Shown: positions 8,751-18,665, counted from the first letter of the stretch. The stretch: DNA of 64,000 nt from an uncultured Aquimarina sp. (GCA_947503835.1 CANNFM010000002.1:186001-250000); one strand, 5' to 3'. Program-made: numbers and translations. Notes: generated by a model not told the origin, from the sequence alone.

Positions 8751-11510
8751 TTACCCAAGGAAATTATCTTTTTTTGATAAAAATATTAGAACACTGATTA
8801 TCAGTACAAAAAGAAGGGATAAAATAATCCCATAAAAGAGAATATTTGATGAAAATAATTTAGTTTGTGAATCACCTATTAATACAAATGTTGCCCAATA
8901 ATGAGGTGAAGCATCAGATAAAGAAGCTGATTTTAGATATTCAATTTTAGCATTATGTAATGCCTTAGATTTGGTCTGACCTTTATCAAGATTTTGATAA
9001 AAATTTTCCATAATCCGTGCTGTAGATTTATCATTAGCATTCCAGAGAGAGGAAATCACCGTATTAGCACCTGCATAGAAAAAACCTCTAGCCAAACTCA
9101 TAACACCTTCTCCTTTAGCCATTTCTCCTAAAGACGTATTACAAGCACTTAACACTATTAGTTCTGCTTGATTTTTGGAAGTATATAACTCATGATATTC
9201 TAGATTCGTATCATGAAATGCTATTTGAAGATTATTCGAAAAATTAGCATGCGTAGCCAGATGAATTATTTTATAATCGGCTGTTTTAGCTAAAAAGTTT
9301 TGCTTAGAAGCTTTCTTTTCTTGGTAATTACTTAAGGATATATTAGTACCAATAGCATTAATTTCATTGACACTATTGGTAATATCTTCTAAATCACTAT
9401 GCGCAAAAGTTACTGGAGCAAAAGCTACTAAATCCTTAGACGGTTTTCTCTCTACTGTAGCATTATGTTTTAAAAAAGACATAGAATACCCGTAACTTAT
9501 TTCATTATCTTCTAAAAGATATCGATTTGTGTCTTTATCTACTACTAAAGATTCAAAAGGTATATACTGTAACGTACCATCAGGAATTATCACCAGATGT
9601 TTTTGATCCAAAGACATTGAGATTTTGTCTTTTGGAATCAATATGGTATATAATTCGTAAGCTATTTCCTGAAACATTAATCGGTCTTCTTCTGTCTCAA
9701 AAGGTCTAGACAATTGGTTTCTGTAAGTTCTGATCAGTTTTTCTAGAACCTTCAATTCGCCTATTCTAATTATTTCTGTTTGGGTATTAGAAATCAAAAT
9801 TGCATATAATACACTAAAAGTATCATCTTCCTCATCCTGATTACCCACATAGGATATTACAACATTATCTTTGTCTAAAGATTTTTGAACATTCTTTAAA
9901 CCCACAATTCTAGTGGTTTTTTTATTTTTATAATACTCTGGAAACAAAATTTGTATAGAGTCTTCCTGTTGCTTATATTGTTGTTTTAATTGAAAACGCC
10001 TGTTCTCCAACAACTTACTGCTATCAGGGCTTTTTTGATCAACAATACGGTTCTCCAGATTCAAAATCTGTTTTTTAAGCTCATTTGCTTGTTCTAATAC
10101 TGTATCTGGTAGTTGCGATTTATCAGTGTTCTTAATGATGTCTTCAGTTAAGAGCAACGCTTTCTTCTTTTCTGAAAAATAAAATGCCTTTTCCTCTTCA
10201 TTAAGAATTTCACAAACCAATATTCCCTTTAGATAGATTTCTGAGGCTTCTTTCCTCCAGTATAATCTAGACCCTTCTTCTTCACTAACATCTAGCAAAA
10301 TATCAACTAATTGATCTGCTGCCCACAAATTAGAAAGCCCAAGCTTGATATACTCCTTATTATTTTCTTTCTGATATAATTTTATGAGAATAGTTGCTTT
10401 CTGAATCAACGCTAACAAAACATTGTATTTGTTCTCCGAAATTGTTAAGTCATTCAGTTTAGGTAACGCTTTAACATTTTGATCGAGATGAGTACTCTCT
10501 ATTAAAGATTTTTGAATATTATCAAGTGCATCTTGAAATTCATTATTTCCTAAATAATAGTTGCTGTAATTATGGAATACTATAGATTTCTCTTTGCCGC
10601 TACGAGCATATTTCAAGGCATTATTAAAACAAAGCAAGGCACGGTCTTTTTGTTTCTCACTTTTGATCTTTGCATATACATCTCCAAGAATGGTATATGA
10701 TGCGTAGGCATAAGTAGAATCATTTTCCTTTAAGGCTTTAGATAAATTTCGAAAACAATAATATCTGGCTTTTTCAAAATCGAATCTCTCTTTGGTTGTA
10801 TAGTAAAGTGCATAGTCATTATTCAAAATGTTAAAATCTACAGGGGAGTAATCAGGAATTAAACTAAAAAGTTCGTTCGCCTTATCCAAGACTTCTAACA
10901 TTTTATCTAAACTAATTTTTGTTTCTATTTCATATAAAACATGAGAATAGTTAATGTATTTTTTTATTAAAAGCTTTTTCCTGTCTAGTTTTTCTAGAGT
11001 AGCAATCCCATAAGAATAGTAATCACTTGATCTATAAAAATCACCTTTTGTATAATAATAATGTCCTAGTTCACAAAAAGCTTTGGCTTTGCTATATTCA
11101 TCTACATTAATCGTGACTACTTCTTGATAGTAAGGAATAGACTTTTCAAAATTCCCTAGCCGATAATAAAAAAGCCCTACATTGTATAGAGCTTTAGCAT
11201 ATTTATCATTCTTTAAACCTAACTTTCGATATAATGATATTTCGTATTGTCCATAGTTAATTGCATTTATAAATAACTTTTCTCTAAAAAGCTTTCTAGA
11301 AAATTCATGAGCAATTCTAATACTCTGTAAATCTTGTCCTTTGTTTTCGGAAAGACCTAAAATACTATCAACCTCCTTTTCAATACTCGAAATAGTACTA
11401 TCCTCACGATCCCATAAAGATTCGTAATACTCATAGAGTTCCTGAGCATTTGCATTTAAGGCAATACCCAAAAAACCTATCCATAAGAACTTTCGAAATT
11501 TCAATATCAA
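8751..11510 (-). CDS. Exported TPR-CHAT protease-like protein with C-terminal membrane anchor
   Basis: The protein has 919 residues. The start is a TTG at 11510, overlapping the previous gene's stop as TTGA, which suggests translational coupling; TTG 11504 is an alternative. Residues 1 to about 22 are a signal peptide (ending NANAQE). Residues about 60-450 are TPR-like helical repeats, with a coiled coil at about 455-530. Residues about 600-890 form a CHAT domain (caspase/HetF-associated) with the candidate dyad H754 in HLATHA and C790 in VLSACNTSLG; the typical GEGVMSLARGFFYAGA and PHYWATFVLIGD blocks follow. A hydrophobic helix near the C-terminus ends in SKKDNFLG, so the catalytic domain should lie in the periplasm, anchored in the inner membrane. 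Gene order suggests it acts with or on the RHS protein encoded 50 bp downstream; no substrate is shown by the sequence. Confidence 0.93.
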   Translation of the reverse strand: MILKFRKFLWIGFLGIALNANAQELYEYYESLWDREDSTISSIEKEVDSILGLSENKGQDLQSIRIAHEFSRKLFREKLFINAINYGQYEISLYRKLGLKNDKYAKALYNVGLFYYRLGNFEKSIPYYQEVVTINVDEYSKAKAFCELGHYYYTKGDFYRSSDYYSYGIATLEKLDRKKLLIKKYINYSHVLYEIETKISLDKMLEVLDKANELFSLIPDYSPVDFNILNNDYALYYTTKERFDFEKARYYCFRNLSKALKENDSTYAYASYTILGDVYAKIKSEKQKDRALLCFNNALKYARSGKEKSIVFHNYSNYYLGNNEFQDALDNIQKSLIESTHLDQNVKALPKLNDLTISENKYNVLLALIQKATILIKLYQKENNKEYIKLGLSNLWAADQLVDILLDVSEEEGSRLYWRKEASEIYLKGILVCEILNEEEKAFYFSEKKKALLLTEDIIKNTDKSQLPDTVLEQANELKKQILNLENRIVDQKSPDSSKLLENRRFQLKQQYKQQEDSIQILFPEYYKNKKTTRIVGLKNVQKSLDKDNVVISYVGNQDEEDDTFSVLYAILISNTQTEIIRIGELKVLEKLIRTYRNQLSRPFETEEDRLMFQEIAYELYTILIPKDKISMSLDQKHLVIIPDGTLQYIPFESLVVDKDTNRYLLEDNEISYGYSMSFLKHNATVERKPSKDLVAFAPVTFAHSDLEDITNSVNEINAIGTNISLSNYQEKKASKQNFLAKTADYKIIHLATHANFSNNLQIAFHDTNLEYHELYTSKNQAELIVLSACNTSLGEMAKGEGVMSLARGFFYAGANTVISSLWNANDKSTARIMENFYQNLDKGQTKSKALHNAKIEYLKSASLSDASPHYWATFVLIGDSQTKLFSSNILFYGIILSLLFVLIISVLIFLSKKDNFLG

Positions 11511-11911
11511 TCTTTCTTATAATCCTTACAATTAGCATTTAAAGTTACTCTATCTACATCATCATCATTTGAATGCTGTATCGGTCCAGGTTTATACGAA
11601 TGAAATATCATTGCATCTACAATCCAAGTTTCAACATCATCATTATCTTCTATTTCACATTGTACCCAACTTAATAACAGACCTGTATTACTATAATTAT
11701 GTCGTTTTTTTCTTTTAACATATTCTGATGTCCCTTGTTTAAATTCGATTAGGACTTCCATAGTTTTATCTATATCTACTACTCTAGGCCTTCTTTTTTC
11801 ATCTATTTTTTCAGTCACATTATCTGATATATCAGAATCTTGTGTACAACTTACGAAACATAAGAATGAACATATAACCAACACTTTATTTAAAAAAATA
11901 CTTCTTTTCAT
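11507..11911 (-). CDS. Small lipoprotein of unknown function, first gene of the CHAT-RHS operon
   Basis: The protein has 134 residues. A basic N-terminus, a hydrophobic stretch and the lipobox FVSC with Cys22 mark it as a Sec-exported lipoprotein (signal peptidase II). The mature part is charged, rich in Asp and Lys (KRRPRVVD, KRKKRHN, SNDDDVD), with Cys85 and Cys128 left in the mature chain. I do not recognise a domain. It overlaps the CHAT gene by 4 bp and is the first gene after the divergent control region shared with the sigma factor, so it probably belongs functionally with the CHAT protease, perhaps as an accessory or inhibitor subunit; that role is a guess. Confidence 0.8.
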   Translation of the reverse strand: MKRSIFLNKVLVICSFLCFVSCTQDSDISDNVTEKIDEKRRPRVVDIDKTMEVLIEFKQGTSEYVKRKKRHNYSNTGLLLSWVQCEIEDNDDVETWIVDAMIFHSYKPGPIQHSNDDDVDRVTLNANCKDYKKD

Positions 11912-12023
11912 TGTTCGTTGTTTTAAATTGTAATAATTTCCCCTTATTGGTTATCAAAATACTCTTTTTGTTACCCGACGAAGATAAAAAAAATATTTTC
12001 GTTTATGGAATTACAATAATTTA
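11912..12023. promoter_or_regulatory. Divergent control region between CHAT operon and ECF sigma operon
   Basis: These 112 bp separate two divergent operons. No TAnnTTTG housekeeping -7 box is obvious. Two directly repeated motifs occur, GGTTATC at 11949-11955 and TGTTACCC at 11969-11976, 20-21 bp apart. A similar A/T-rich element precedes both start codons: GGAAATTATTACAATTT read on the minus strand (about 11926-11942) and GGAATTACAATAATTT on the plus strand (about 12007-12022). An ECF promoter recognised by the sigma factor encoded at 12024 is likely here on each side, but the exact -35/-10 elements are inferred. Confidence 0.4.
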
Positions 12024-12587
12024 ATGACAGAGAATACACAATATCTTACTAGCCTTATAAATAATGACTCTAAAGGCGTTATGAAAATCTACACAATAGT
12101 GTTTCCGAGAGTTAGAAAGTTTGTTCTACAAAATAAAGGACAACAACAGGATGCAGAGGATATTTTTCAGAAAGCACTCATACAAATTACTGTTAGATAC
12201 CAAAAGGAAAGGTTCAAAATCAATAGTAGTTTTGAAGCATATTTGTTTACCACTTGTAAAAATTTATGGCGTAAAGAATTGAAAAAATTAAAAAACAGGG
12301 TAACAAATGATAATATTGTAGAACTAGTTTCTGAAGAGCGAGATATGGCGCTAAGTATTTTAGAGCAAAAAAGATGGGAGTTATTTACCGAAAAATTAGA
12401 TTTAATCTCAGAAAACTGTAAAAAAATATTAACTATGTTTTTTAACAATACTTCTTATGAAGATATCGTAAAAAAGATGGGGTACAATTCTGAAACTGTT
12501 GCCAGGCAGCGTGTTTTTAAATGTAAAGCAAAATTATCTGAGCATATAAAAGATGATGAACGCTATAATTCACTCAAAACATTATGA
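12024..12587 (+). CDS. ECF-family RNA polymerase sigma factor
   Basis: The protein has 187 residues, the usual length for an extracytoplasmic-function sigma-70. Region 2 is at about 20-85 (QQQDAEDIFQKALIQI, then SSFEAYLFTTCKNLWRKELKK) and region 4 at about 130-180 (ISENCKKILTMFFNNTSYEDIVKKMGYNSETVARQRVFKCKAKL, the helix-turn-helix for the -35 element). Its stop overlaps the next gene's start (ATGA), so it is co-translated with the TPR membrane protein that probably controls it. It is divergent from the lipoprotein/CHAT/RHS operon, its most likely target. Confidence 0.93.
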   Translation: MTENTQYLTSLINNDSKGVMKIYTIVFPRVRKFVLQNKGQQQDAEDIFQKALIQITVRYQKERFKINSSFEAYLFTTCKNLWRKELKKLKNRVTNDNIVELVSEERDMALSILEQKRWELFTEKLDLISENCKKILTMFFNNTSYEDIVKKMGYNSETVARQRVFKCKAKLSEHIKDDERYNSLKTL

Positions 12588-13381
12588 GTATAGAAGAAGA
12601 CATATTAATTCAAAAATTCCTTAAGAATACACTTTCTGAAAAAGAAAAAGAGGAAGTGCTACTTAGAATTGAAAATGACAAGCATTTTCGTGATAAGGTG
12701 AACTTTGAAAAACAACTCATTTTTAATTTGAATGATACGGAATGGAGTATTAGTAGTACTACTAGTCACTCTGAAATTGATGAGTATGAGAAATTGCTTA
12801 GAAGTGAGTCTACTCGGGCATTAAAAAAAACGTTACACAATGTTAATGCCGAGTATCAACTAAAACAAAAGAAAGGGAACAAATCCTGGCTTCTATACAC
12901 TGGTGTTGCTGTCATTTTGGTTATTATAGGTCTTAGCATTTTTTCGCCATTTAAAACTTCTCCCGATGAATTATATGCTAATTATTTAGATTTGTCAGAA
13001 CTACCATCTTTAGTAGATCGAGGAAATAGTGAACAAAAATTACTAATCAAGGCGCAAAAATTATTTGAAGCCAAAGAATATGATCAATCGTTACGTATTT
13101 TAGAGAACGAACTTTCTACTATTGAAAAAAATAAAGCCGCCATATATCTTTATACCGGAATTTCTCAAATGGAACTAGAGCAATTCGATAAAGCGGAAAT
13201 CAGTTTTAATACATTAATAGAGAGCAAACTTATAGACAGTCCTAAAGGTAAGTGGTATAAAGCTTTATTATTTCTTAAAAAGAATGAGCTGTCAAAAGCA
13301 AAAAAAATATTACTTCAGATTACAGAATCTTCAAGTAATTATAAATTTAAAGAGGCATCGGAACTTTTGAGTAAGCTATAA
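12584..13381 (+). CDS. Single-pass membrane protein with TPR tail, probable regulator of the adjacent sigma factor
   Basis: The protein has 265 residues. The N-terminal cytoplasmic part (1-100) begins like anti-sigma-type proteins (KFLKNTLSEKEKEEVLLRI). A transmembrane helix lies at about 102-123 (WLLYTGVAVILVIIGLSIF). Residues about 140-265 form three TPR-like repeats (AQKLFEAKEYDQSLRILE, AAIYLYTGISQMELEQFDKA, KWYKALLFLKKNELSKAKKI) that would face the periplasm. The 4-bp overlap with the sigma gene supports an anti-sigma or sensor role. The TPR portion could sense the TPR-CHAT protein or its clients; this is inference. Confidence 0.82.
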   Translation: MSIEEDILIQKFLKNTLSEKEKEEVLLRIENDKHFRDKVNFEKQLIFNLNDTEWSISSTTSHSEIDEYEKLLRSESTRALKKTLHNVNAEYQLKQKKGNKSWLLYTGVAVILVIIGLSIFSPFKTSPDELYANYLDLSELPSLVDRGNSEQKLLIKAQKLFEAKEYDQSLRILENELSTIEKNKAAIYLYTGISQMELEQFDKAEISFNTLIESKLIDSPKGKWYKALLFLKKNELSKAKKILLQITESSSNYKFKEASELLSKL

Positions 13382-13420
13382 AAAAAACTTACAATGAAAA
13401 TTCATTGTAAGTTTTTTTTA
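13380..13420. terminator. Bidirectional terminator between the TPR gene and sucD
   Basis: AAACTTACAATGAA and TTCATTGTAAGTTT pair perfectly around a two-base loop, with A-runs before and T-runs after. It begins at the stop codon of the plus-strand TPR gene and lies about 47 bp past the minus-strand sucD stop, so it can serve both. Confidence 0.88.
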
Positions 13421-13466
13421 AAACGTAATTTATTAACCTCTCTTTTTGAGATCAATTATATGATTT

Positions 13467-14339
13467 CTAACCTAATACTTCGGCTACTTTTTTTCCTATC
13501 TCTGCCGGGGAATCAACTACATGTATACCACATTCCCTCATAATAGCTTTCTTAGCAGCAGCAGTATCTTCACTTCCTCCAACGATAGCACCAGCATGTC
13601 CCATAGTTCGTCCTGCCGGAGCTGTTTCTCCAGCTATAAAGCCAACAATTGGCTTAGAAGTCCCACTTTCTTTTATCCATTTTGCGGCATCTGCTTCTAA
13701 TTGACCTCCAATTTCACCAATCATAACAACACATTCGGTTTCTGGATCATTAACTAACAATTCTACGGCTTCTTTAGTAGTAGTACCTATAATCGGATCA
13801 CCACCTATTCCAATCGCAGTTGTGATACCCAGTCCTTGTTTTACAACCTGATCTGCAGCTTCATATGTTAAAGTTCCTGACTTTGATACGATACCTACAT
13901 TTCCTTTTTTAAATACAAATCCAGGCATAATACCTACTTTTGCCTCTCCTGGTGTAATAACACCTGGGCAATTTGGACCTATCAATTTACAGTCCTTATT
14001 TTTTATGTAGTTAGAAGCCTTAATCATATCGGCAACAGGAATACCTTCGGTAATAGTAATAATAACTTTTATTCCTGCATCTGCAGCTTCCATAATTGCA
14101 TCTGCAGCAAAAGCCGGAGGGACAAAAATAATTGTTGTATCCGCTCCTACTTCAGTAACGGCTTCTTCAACCGTATTAAAAACCGGTTTATCCAAATGGG
14201 TTTGCCCTCCTTTTCCCGGAGTTACACCACCTACTACATTCGTACCATACTCTATCATTTGACTAGCATGAAAAGTACCTTCACTACCTGTAAAGCCCTG
14301 AACAATAATTTTTGAATCTTTATTTACTAAAACACTCAT
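13467..14339 (-). CDS. sucD: Succinate-CoA ligase, alpha subunit
   Basis: The protein has 290 residues, full length for SucD. It catalyses the TCA-cycle interconversion of succinyl-CoA and succinate with substrate-level NTP formation, together with the beta subunit (not in this window). The N-terminal CoA-binding Rossmann domain ([30 protein letters not shown]) and the ligase domain ([23 protein letters not shown]) are intact. The phosphohistidine is His248 in [12 protein letters not shown]. It stands 97 bp downstream of the NTF2-like gene and ends at a shared terminator. Confidence 0.97.
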   Translation of the reverse strand: MSVLVNKDSKIIVQGFTGSEGTFHASQMIEYGTNVVGGVTPGKGGQTHLDKPVFNTVEEAVTEVGADTTIIFVPPAFAADAIMEAADAGIKVIITITEGIPVADMIKASNYIKNKDCKLIGPNCPGVITPGEAKVGIMPGFVFKKGNVGIVSKSGTLTYEAADQVVKQGLGITTAIGIGGDPIIGTTTKEAVELLVNDPETECVVMIGEIGGQLEADAAKWIKESGTSKPIVGFIAGETAPAGRTMGHAGAIVGGSEDTAAAKKAIMRECGIHVVDSPAEIGKKVAEVLG

Positions 14340-14436
14340 TGCGCTATGATTTTTAATTTTTTGAGTTCCAAAAGTAAGCTTTTGAACACTATAGTTAAAA
14401 TGAAAAATAAAAAAAATACTTTTTATTTTTTTACAA

Positions 14437-14844
14437 TTATTTTGAGATAAAAGATCTCATACTTTCTGGAGTATTATCCCCTTGCTGACTAATTTGATAT
14501 CCTCTATACAACTTGTTATCTTTCAGCTCCCATATAGCTATAAAATGAGCTATAGCCACCTCTTTATCAGGATCTTCTATCGTTTTTGCAAAATAAGTGT
14601 ATCGAATAGTAACCGTATCACCTTCTGCAATTAAATGACTAATTTCACATCTAAATGTCTCAAAAGACAAAGCCATCTCACTAAACATAGTTTTAATATC
14701 TTCAAATCCTCTCTTATTAAAACCAAAACTACTATTCCAATACAGTTCAATTTCAGAATGCAAGTATTTAGACAAGGCTTCAGAATCATGAATCAAATCT
14801 GTATCATAAAAAGACCTTACTATCTCCTTTGCTGTTTTACTCAT
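14437..14844 (-). CDS. NTF2/SnoaL-like protein
   Basis: The protein has 135 residues, a single alpha+beta cone-fold domain. The N-terminal helices ([33 protein letters not shown]) and the strand-rich half with [15 protein letters not shown] and [24 protein letters not shown] are typical of the family. Its start codon overlaps the end of the upstream lpxD paralogue as ATGAGTAA, so it is translationally coupled to it. The substrate or partner cannot be read from the sequence. Confidence 0.85.
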   Translation of the reverse strand: MSKTAKEIVRSFYDTDLIHDSEALSKYLHSEIELYWNSSFGFNKRGFEDIKTMFSEMALSFETFRCEISHLIAEGDTVTIRYTYFAKTIEDPDKEVAIAHFIAIWELKDNKLYRGYQISQQGDNTPESMRSFISK

Positions 14845-15775
14845 TCTTTTTCAATTTTTCTATTAAATCCGGAATTTGCCTAATGGCGGCAATTTCTTTG
14901 TATTTTTTTCTAAAATTATCAGCCGGGGTACCGAAATAACTTTTATTACCCTCTAAAGACTTACTCACCCCGGACTGTGCCGAAATAACAGCTTTAGTAC
15001 CAATAGTAATACCACTGGTTATCCCAACTTGCCCCCACATAGTTACCTCATCTTCAACAATTACACAACCTGCTATACCTACTTGAGAGGCAATAAGGCA
15101 TTTTTTTCCGATAACCGTATCATGACCTATATGTACTTGGTTATCGATTTTTGTTCCTTCTTTTATTGTAGTATCTCCTGTAACTCCTCTGTCAATGGTA
15201 CAAGAAGTACCTAAATCTACATTATCTTCTATTACAACTCGGCCACCAGAAATTAATTTATCAAATCCCTCAGGTCTTTTTTTATAATAAAAGGCATCTC
15301 CTCCCAAAACGGTCCCAGAATGTATAGTTACATTATTACCGATAATGGTATTGTCGTAAATACTAACATTTGCATGTATGAGACAATCCTCTCCAATCTC
15401 TACATTATTACCAATAAAAGCTCCTGGTTGAACAATAGTTCCTTTTCCTATTTTAGAACTTGAAGTAACTATTTCACTAGCTTTTACGAAAGGTTTAAAA
15501 TATTTGGTAAGTGTATTAAAATCTCTAAATGGGTCATCAGAAATTAGTAATGCTTTCCCTTCAGGGCAATCCACATTTTTATTAATCAATATTACTGTAG
15601 CAGCACTTTGCAATGCCTTCTCATAATATTTTGGATGGTCCACAAATACAATATCTCCTGGAGAAACCACATGGATTTCATTCATTCCCAATACAGGAAA
15701 ATCAGAATCACCTACATATTCTGAAGAGATAATGGTAGCTATTTGTTCTAAAGTATGCGCTTGAGGAAATTTCAT
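14837..15775 (-). CDS. LpxD-like acyltransferase paralogue (left-handed beta-helix)
   Basis: The protein has 312 residues. It has an N-terminal LpxD-type uridine-binding-like domain (LGMNEIHVVSPGDIVFVDHPKYYEKALQ) and then hexapeptide repeats from about residue 105 (IGKGTIVQPGAFIGNNVEIG onward), with HSGTVLGGDAFYY and DNQVHIGHDTVIGKKC in the positions of LpxD catalytic blocks. It is a second copy in addition to the canonical lpxD at 18658-19686; two such genes around lpxA and efp are common in Flavobacteriaceae. Its exact acyl substrate is unclear: lipid A N-acylation with another chain length, or another nucleotide sugar. Confidence 0.85.
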   Translation of the reverse strand: MKFPQAHTLEQIATIISSEYVGDSDFPVLGMNEIHVVSPGDIVFVDHPKYYEKALQSAATVILINKNVDCPEGKALLISDDPFRDFNTLTKYFKPFVKASEIVTSSSKIGKGTIVQPGAFIGNNVEIGEDCLIHANVSIYDNTIIGNNVTIHSGTVLGGDAFYYKKRPEGFDKLISGGRVVIEDNVDLGTSCTIDRGVTGDTTIKEGTKIDNQVHIGHDTVIGKKCLIASQVGIAGCVIVEDEVTMWGQVGITSGITIGTKAVISAQSGVSKSLEGNKSYFGTPADNFRKKYKEIAAIRQIPDLIEKLKKNE

Positions 15776-15795
15776 TATAAAATTTAAGAATACGA

Positions 15796-16362
15796 CTATT
15801 CTTTGATTCGTTCTTTATAGGTTCCTTTTTCGGTTTCTACTTTGATTTTATCTCCTTCATTAATAAATAGAGGAACCATAACCTCTGCTCCTGTTTCTAC
15901 TGTTGCAGGTTTAGTGGCATTTGTAGCGGTATTACCTTTAACACCAGGCTCTGTTGCTGTTACTTCAAGAATTACACTTGCAGGCATTTCGACAGAAAGA
16001 GGCATTTGATCTTCAGAATTAATAATCACGGTTACCACTTCTCCTTCTTTTAGCAAACCAGGTGCATCTAAAGTCGTTTTTTGAAGTGTTATTTGATTAT
16101 AATCCTCTGTATTCATAAAATGAAATGTATCTCCTTCGGCATATAAATACTGAAACTTATGCGTTTCGACACGCACATCGTCTATCTTATGCCCTGCAGA
16201 AAATGTATTATCAATTACTTTTCCTGAGGTAACGCTCTTTAGTTTTGTACGCACAAAAGCGGGACCTTTACCAGGTTTTACGTGTAAAAATTCAATTACC
16301 TTATAAATATCATGATTGTATTTGATACACAATCCATTTCTAATATCACTAGTACTAGCCAT
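15796..16362 (-). CDS. efp: Translation elongation factor P
   Basis: The protein has 188 residues, with the three EF-P domains (KOW-like, OB, OB). EF-P relieves ribosome stalling at polyproline. The tip loop that carries the modified residue in many bacteria is KPGKGPAF, with Lys32 at the tip. It is placed within the lipid A gene cluster between lpxA and the lpxD paralogue, 49 bp after lpxA on the same strand. Confidence 0.97.
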   Translation of the reverse strand: MASTSDIRNGLCIKYNHDIYKVIEFLHVKPGKGPAFVRTKLKSVTSGKVIDNTFSAGHKIDDVRVETHKFQYLYAEGDTFHFMNTEDYNQITLQKTTLDAPGLLKEGEVVTVIINSEDQMPLSVEMPASVILEVTATEPGVKGNTATNATKPATVETGAEVMVPLFINEGDKIKVETEKGTYKERIKE

Positions 16363-16411
16363 TATATTATTATTCTTTTGTTATTATTATTTTATCCCGT
16401 TTGCGCAAGAC

Positions 16412-17194
16412 TTAGTTCGAGAAATATCCTTTCATAATACCTCTTTGAGAATTCTTTATAAATTCTAAAACTTCATCACGCTCGGGAGTTGCTTCCATCT
16501 CAGCTTCAATAATTGCAACGGCTTGCGAGTTATTATAATTTTGCTGATATAAAATACGATATATATTCTGAACTTCCCTTATTTTTTCGGTTGTAAATCC
16601 TCTTCGTCGTAATCCGATAGAATTAATCCCTACATAAGACAAAGGTTCTCTGGCGGCCTTAACAAAAGGAGGTACATCTTTACGTACAAGTGATCCTCCG
16701 GTAACAAATGCGTGATTACCAATACTACAAAACTGTTGTACCGCTGCCATACCAGCCAAAACTACATAATCACCAACATTAATATGACCTGCCAATGTAC
16801 TATTATTAGAAAATATACAATTATCACCAACAATACAATCATGGGCGATATGACAATACGCCATAATCCAGCAGTTCTTACCCACTCTGGTTTTCATCTT
16901 ATCAGTGGTTCCCCTATTGATGGTAACACACTCTCGAATAGTAGTATTATCTCCAATCTCGGTTACTGTATCTTCATCATTAAATTTTTTATCCTGAGGA
17001 GTGGCAGAAATTACTGCTCCCGGAAAAATACTACAGTTTTTTCCAATACGGGCTCCTTCCATTATTGTAACATTGGAACCAATCCAGGTTCCTTCCCCAA
17101 TAACTACGTTATTATGAATTGTAGTAAACGGTTCTATTACAACGTTCTTTGCAATTTTTGCTCCTGGATGAACATATGCTAAAGGTTGATTCAT
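16412..17194 (-). CDS. lpxA: Acyl-ACP:UDP-N-acetylglucosamine O-acyltransferase
   Basis: The protein has 260 residues, full length. LpxA starts lipid A synthesis by moving a 3-hydroxyacyl chain from ACP to UDP-GlcNAc. Left-handed beta-helix hexapeptides run from the N-terminus (YVHPGAKIAKNVVIEPFTTI); the catalytic His is expected in the block MAYCHIAHDCIVGDNC, and the C-terminal helical domain (GLRRRGFTTEKIREVQNIYRIL) is intact. It lies 67 bp after lpxC-fabZ, in the same direction. Confidence 0.96.
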   Translation of the reverse strand: MNQPLAYVHPGAKIAKNVVIEPFTTIHNNVVIGEGTWIGSNVTIMEGARIGKNCSIFPGAVISATPQDKKFNDEDTVTEIGDNTTIRECVTINRGTTDKMKTRVGKNCWIMAYCHIAHDCIVGDNCIFSNNSTLAGHINVGDYVVLAGMAAVQQFCSIGNHAFVTGGSLVRKDVPPFVKAAREPLSYVGINSIGLRRRGFTTEKIREVQNIYRILYQQNYNNSQAVAIIEAEMEATPERDEVLEFIKNSQRGIMKGYFSN

Positions 17195-17261
17195 TAGCTA
17201 AATTTTATTTTATTAATAATAAAAAGTGAGATGAAAGCTTATTTTCATCTATCTTTTATCC

Positions 17262-18665
17262 TTATTTTGATTTTACAATTTGCGCCATAAGCTCAGCTTC
17301 TGTTACCAATTTACCATTGGCGTAGGCAAAAGCCTGCATATGACAAATACCTCTACGAATAGGGGTTATAAGTTCTAGTTTAAATATCAAAGTATCCCCT
17401 GGGACTACTTGTTGCTTAAACTTCACTTTATCTATTTTCATGAAATAGGTAAGGTAATTTTCTGGATCTGGCACTGTACTTAGTGCTAGAATCCCTCCGG
17501 TCTGTGCCATAGCCTCTACCTGAAGTACTCCGGGCATAACTGGAGCTCCTGGGAAATGCCCCTCAAAGAAAGGCTCATTCATGGTCACATTTTTGAGACC
17601 GACTACATGTTTTTCAGACATCTCTAAAATCCTGTCTATTAATAAAAACGGAGATCTATGCGGTAGCATATCCATGATTTTATTAATATCCATTAACGGT
17701 TCTTTGGAAAGGTCGAATTGAGGAACTTTATTGCGTTTCTCAATTTTAATAATTTTTGACATCTTTTTGGCAAACTGAGTGTTTACAAAATGCCCAGGCT
17801 TATTCGCTATTATTTTTCCTCTAATCCTCGTTCCAATAAGTGCTAAATCTCCTATTACGTCTAATAATTTATGGCGTGCAGCTTCATTAGGATAATGCAA
17901 CGTTAAATTATCTAGTATACCATTGGGTTTAATGGCTATAGAATCTTTACCAAAGGCCACTTTAAGTTTTTCCATGGTACTAGGACTTAACTCCTTATCC
18001 ACATACACAATTGCATTATTAAGGTCTCCTCCTTTAATTAAACCATGTTCTAATAGCATTTCTAACTCATGCAAAAAACTAAAAGTTCTGGCATCGGCGA
18101 TTTCTTTTTTAAAGTCACTTAGATGTTTTAATGATGCATTTTGAGTTCCTAAAACCTTAGTGCCAAAATCAACCATGGTAGTTACCTGATACTCATCAGA
18201 AGGCATTACAATAATCTCACTTCCAGATTCTTCGTCTGTATAAGAAATAACATCTTTTACAATGTATTCTTCTCTTTCTGCCTCTTGCTCTACAATACCA
18301 GCTTCTTCAAGAGCTTCAATAAAAAACTTACTCGAACCATCCATGATAGGAGGTTCAGACGCATCTAATTCTATTAACAGGTTATCTATCTCTAAACCAA
18401 CACATGCGGCAAGTACATGTTCTGAAGTTTGTATGCTTACACCATTCTTTTCTAAGTTAGTACCTCTTTGGGTATTTACTACGTAATTGGCATCAGCTTC
18501 AATAATTGGGTTTCCTTCGAGATCAACTCTACAAAACGCGTACCCATGATTCTCAGGAGCTGCTTTAAAAACAAGTGTTACTTCTTTTCCAGTATGTAAT
18601 CCCACACCTGTAAGCCTCACCTCTTTTTTAATGGTTCTTTGTTTACTCACAGTTACGTTACTCAT
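17262..18665 (-). CDS. lpxC/fabZ: Bifunctional LpxC-FabZ fusion
   Basis: The protein has 467 residues. Residues 1 to about 305 are the zinc deacetylase LpxC ([32 protein letters not shown] is split over the zinc-site region; [16 protein letters not shown] [12 protein letters not shown] carries the later ligands). Residues about 325-467 are the hotdog dehydratase FabZ ([34 protein letters not shown] with its catalytic His). This fusion is normal in Bacteroidota and joins the committed step of lipid A synthesis to fatty-acid elongation. The start overlaps the end of lpxD by 8 bp (ATGAGTAA). Confidence 0.96.
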   Translation of the reverse strand: MSNVTVSKQRTIKKEVRLTGVGLHTGKEVTLVFKAAPENHGYAFCRVDLEGNPIIEADANYVVNTQRGTNLEKNGVSIQTSEHVLAACVGLEIDNLLIELDASEPPIMDGSSKFFIEALEEAGIVEQEAEREEYIVKDVISYTDEESGSEIIVMPSDEYQVTTMVDFGTKVLGTQNASLKHLSDFKKEIADARTFSFLHELEMLLEHGLIKGGDLNNAIVYVDKELSPSTMEKLKVAFGKDSIAIKPNGILDNLTLHYPNEAARHKLLDVIGDLALIGTRIRGKIIANKPGHFVNTQFAKKMSKIIKIEKRNKVPQFDLSKEPLMDINKIMDMLPHRSPFLLIDRILEMSEKHVVGLKNVTMNEPFFEGHFPGAPVMPGVLQVEAMAQTGGILALSTVPDPENYLTYFMKIDKVKFKQQVVPGDTLIFKLELITPIRRGICHMQAFAYANGKLVTEAELMAQIVKSK

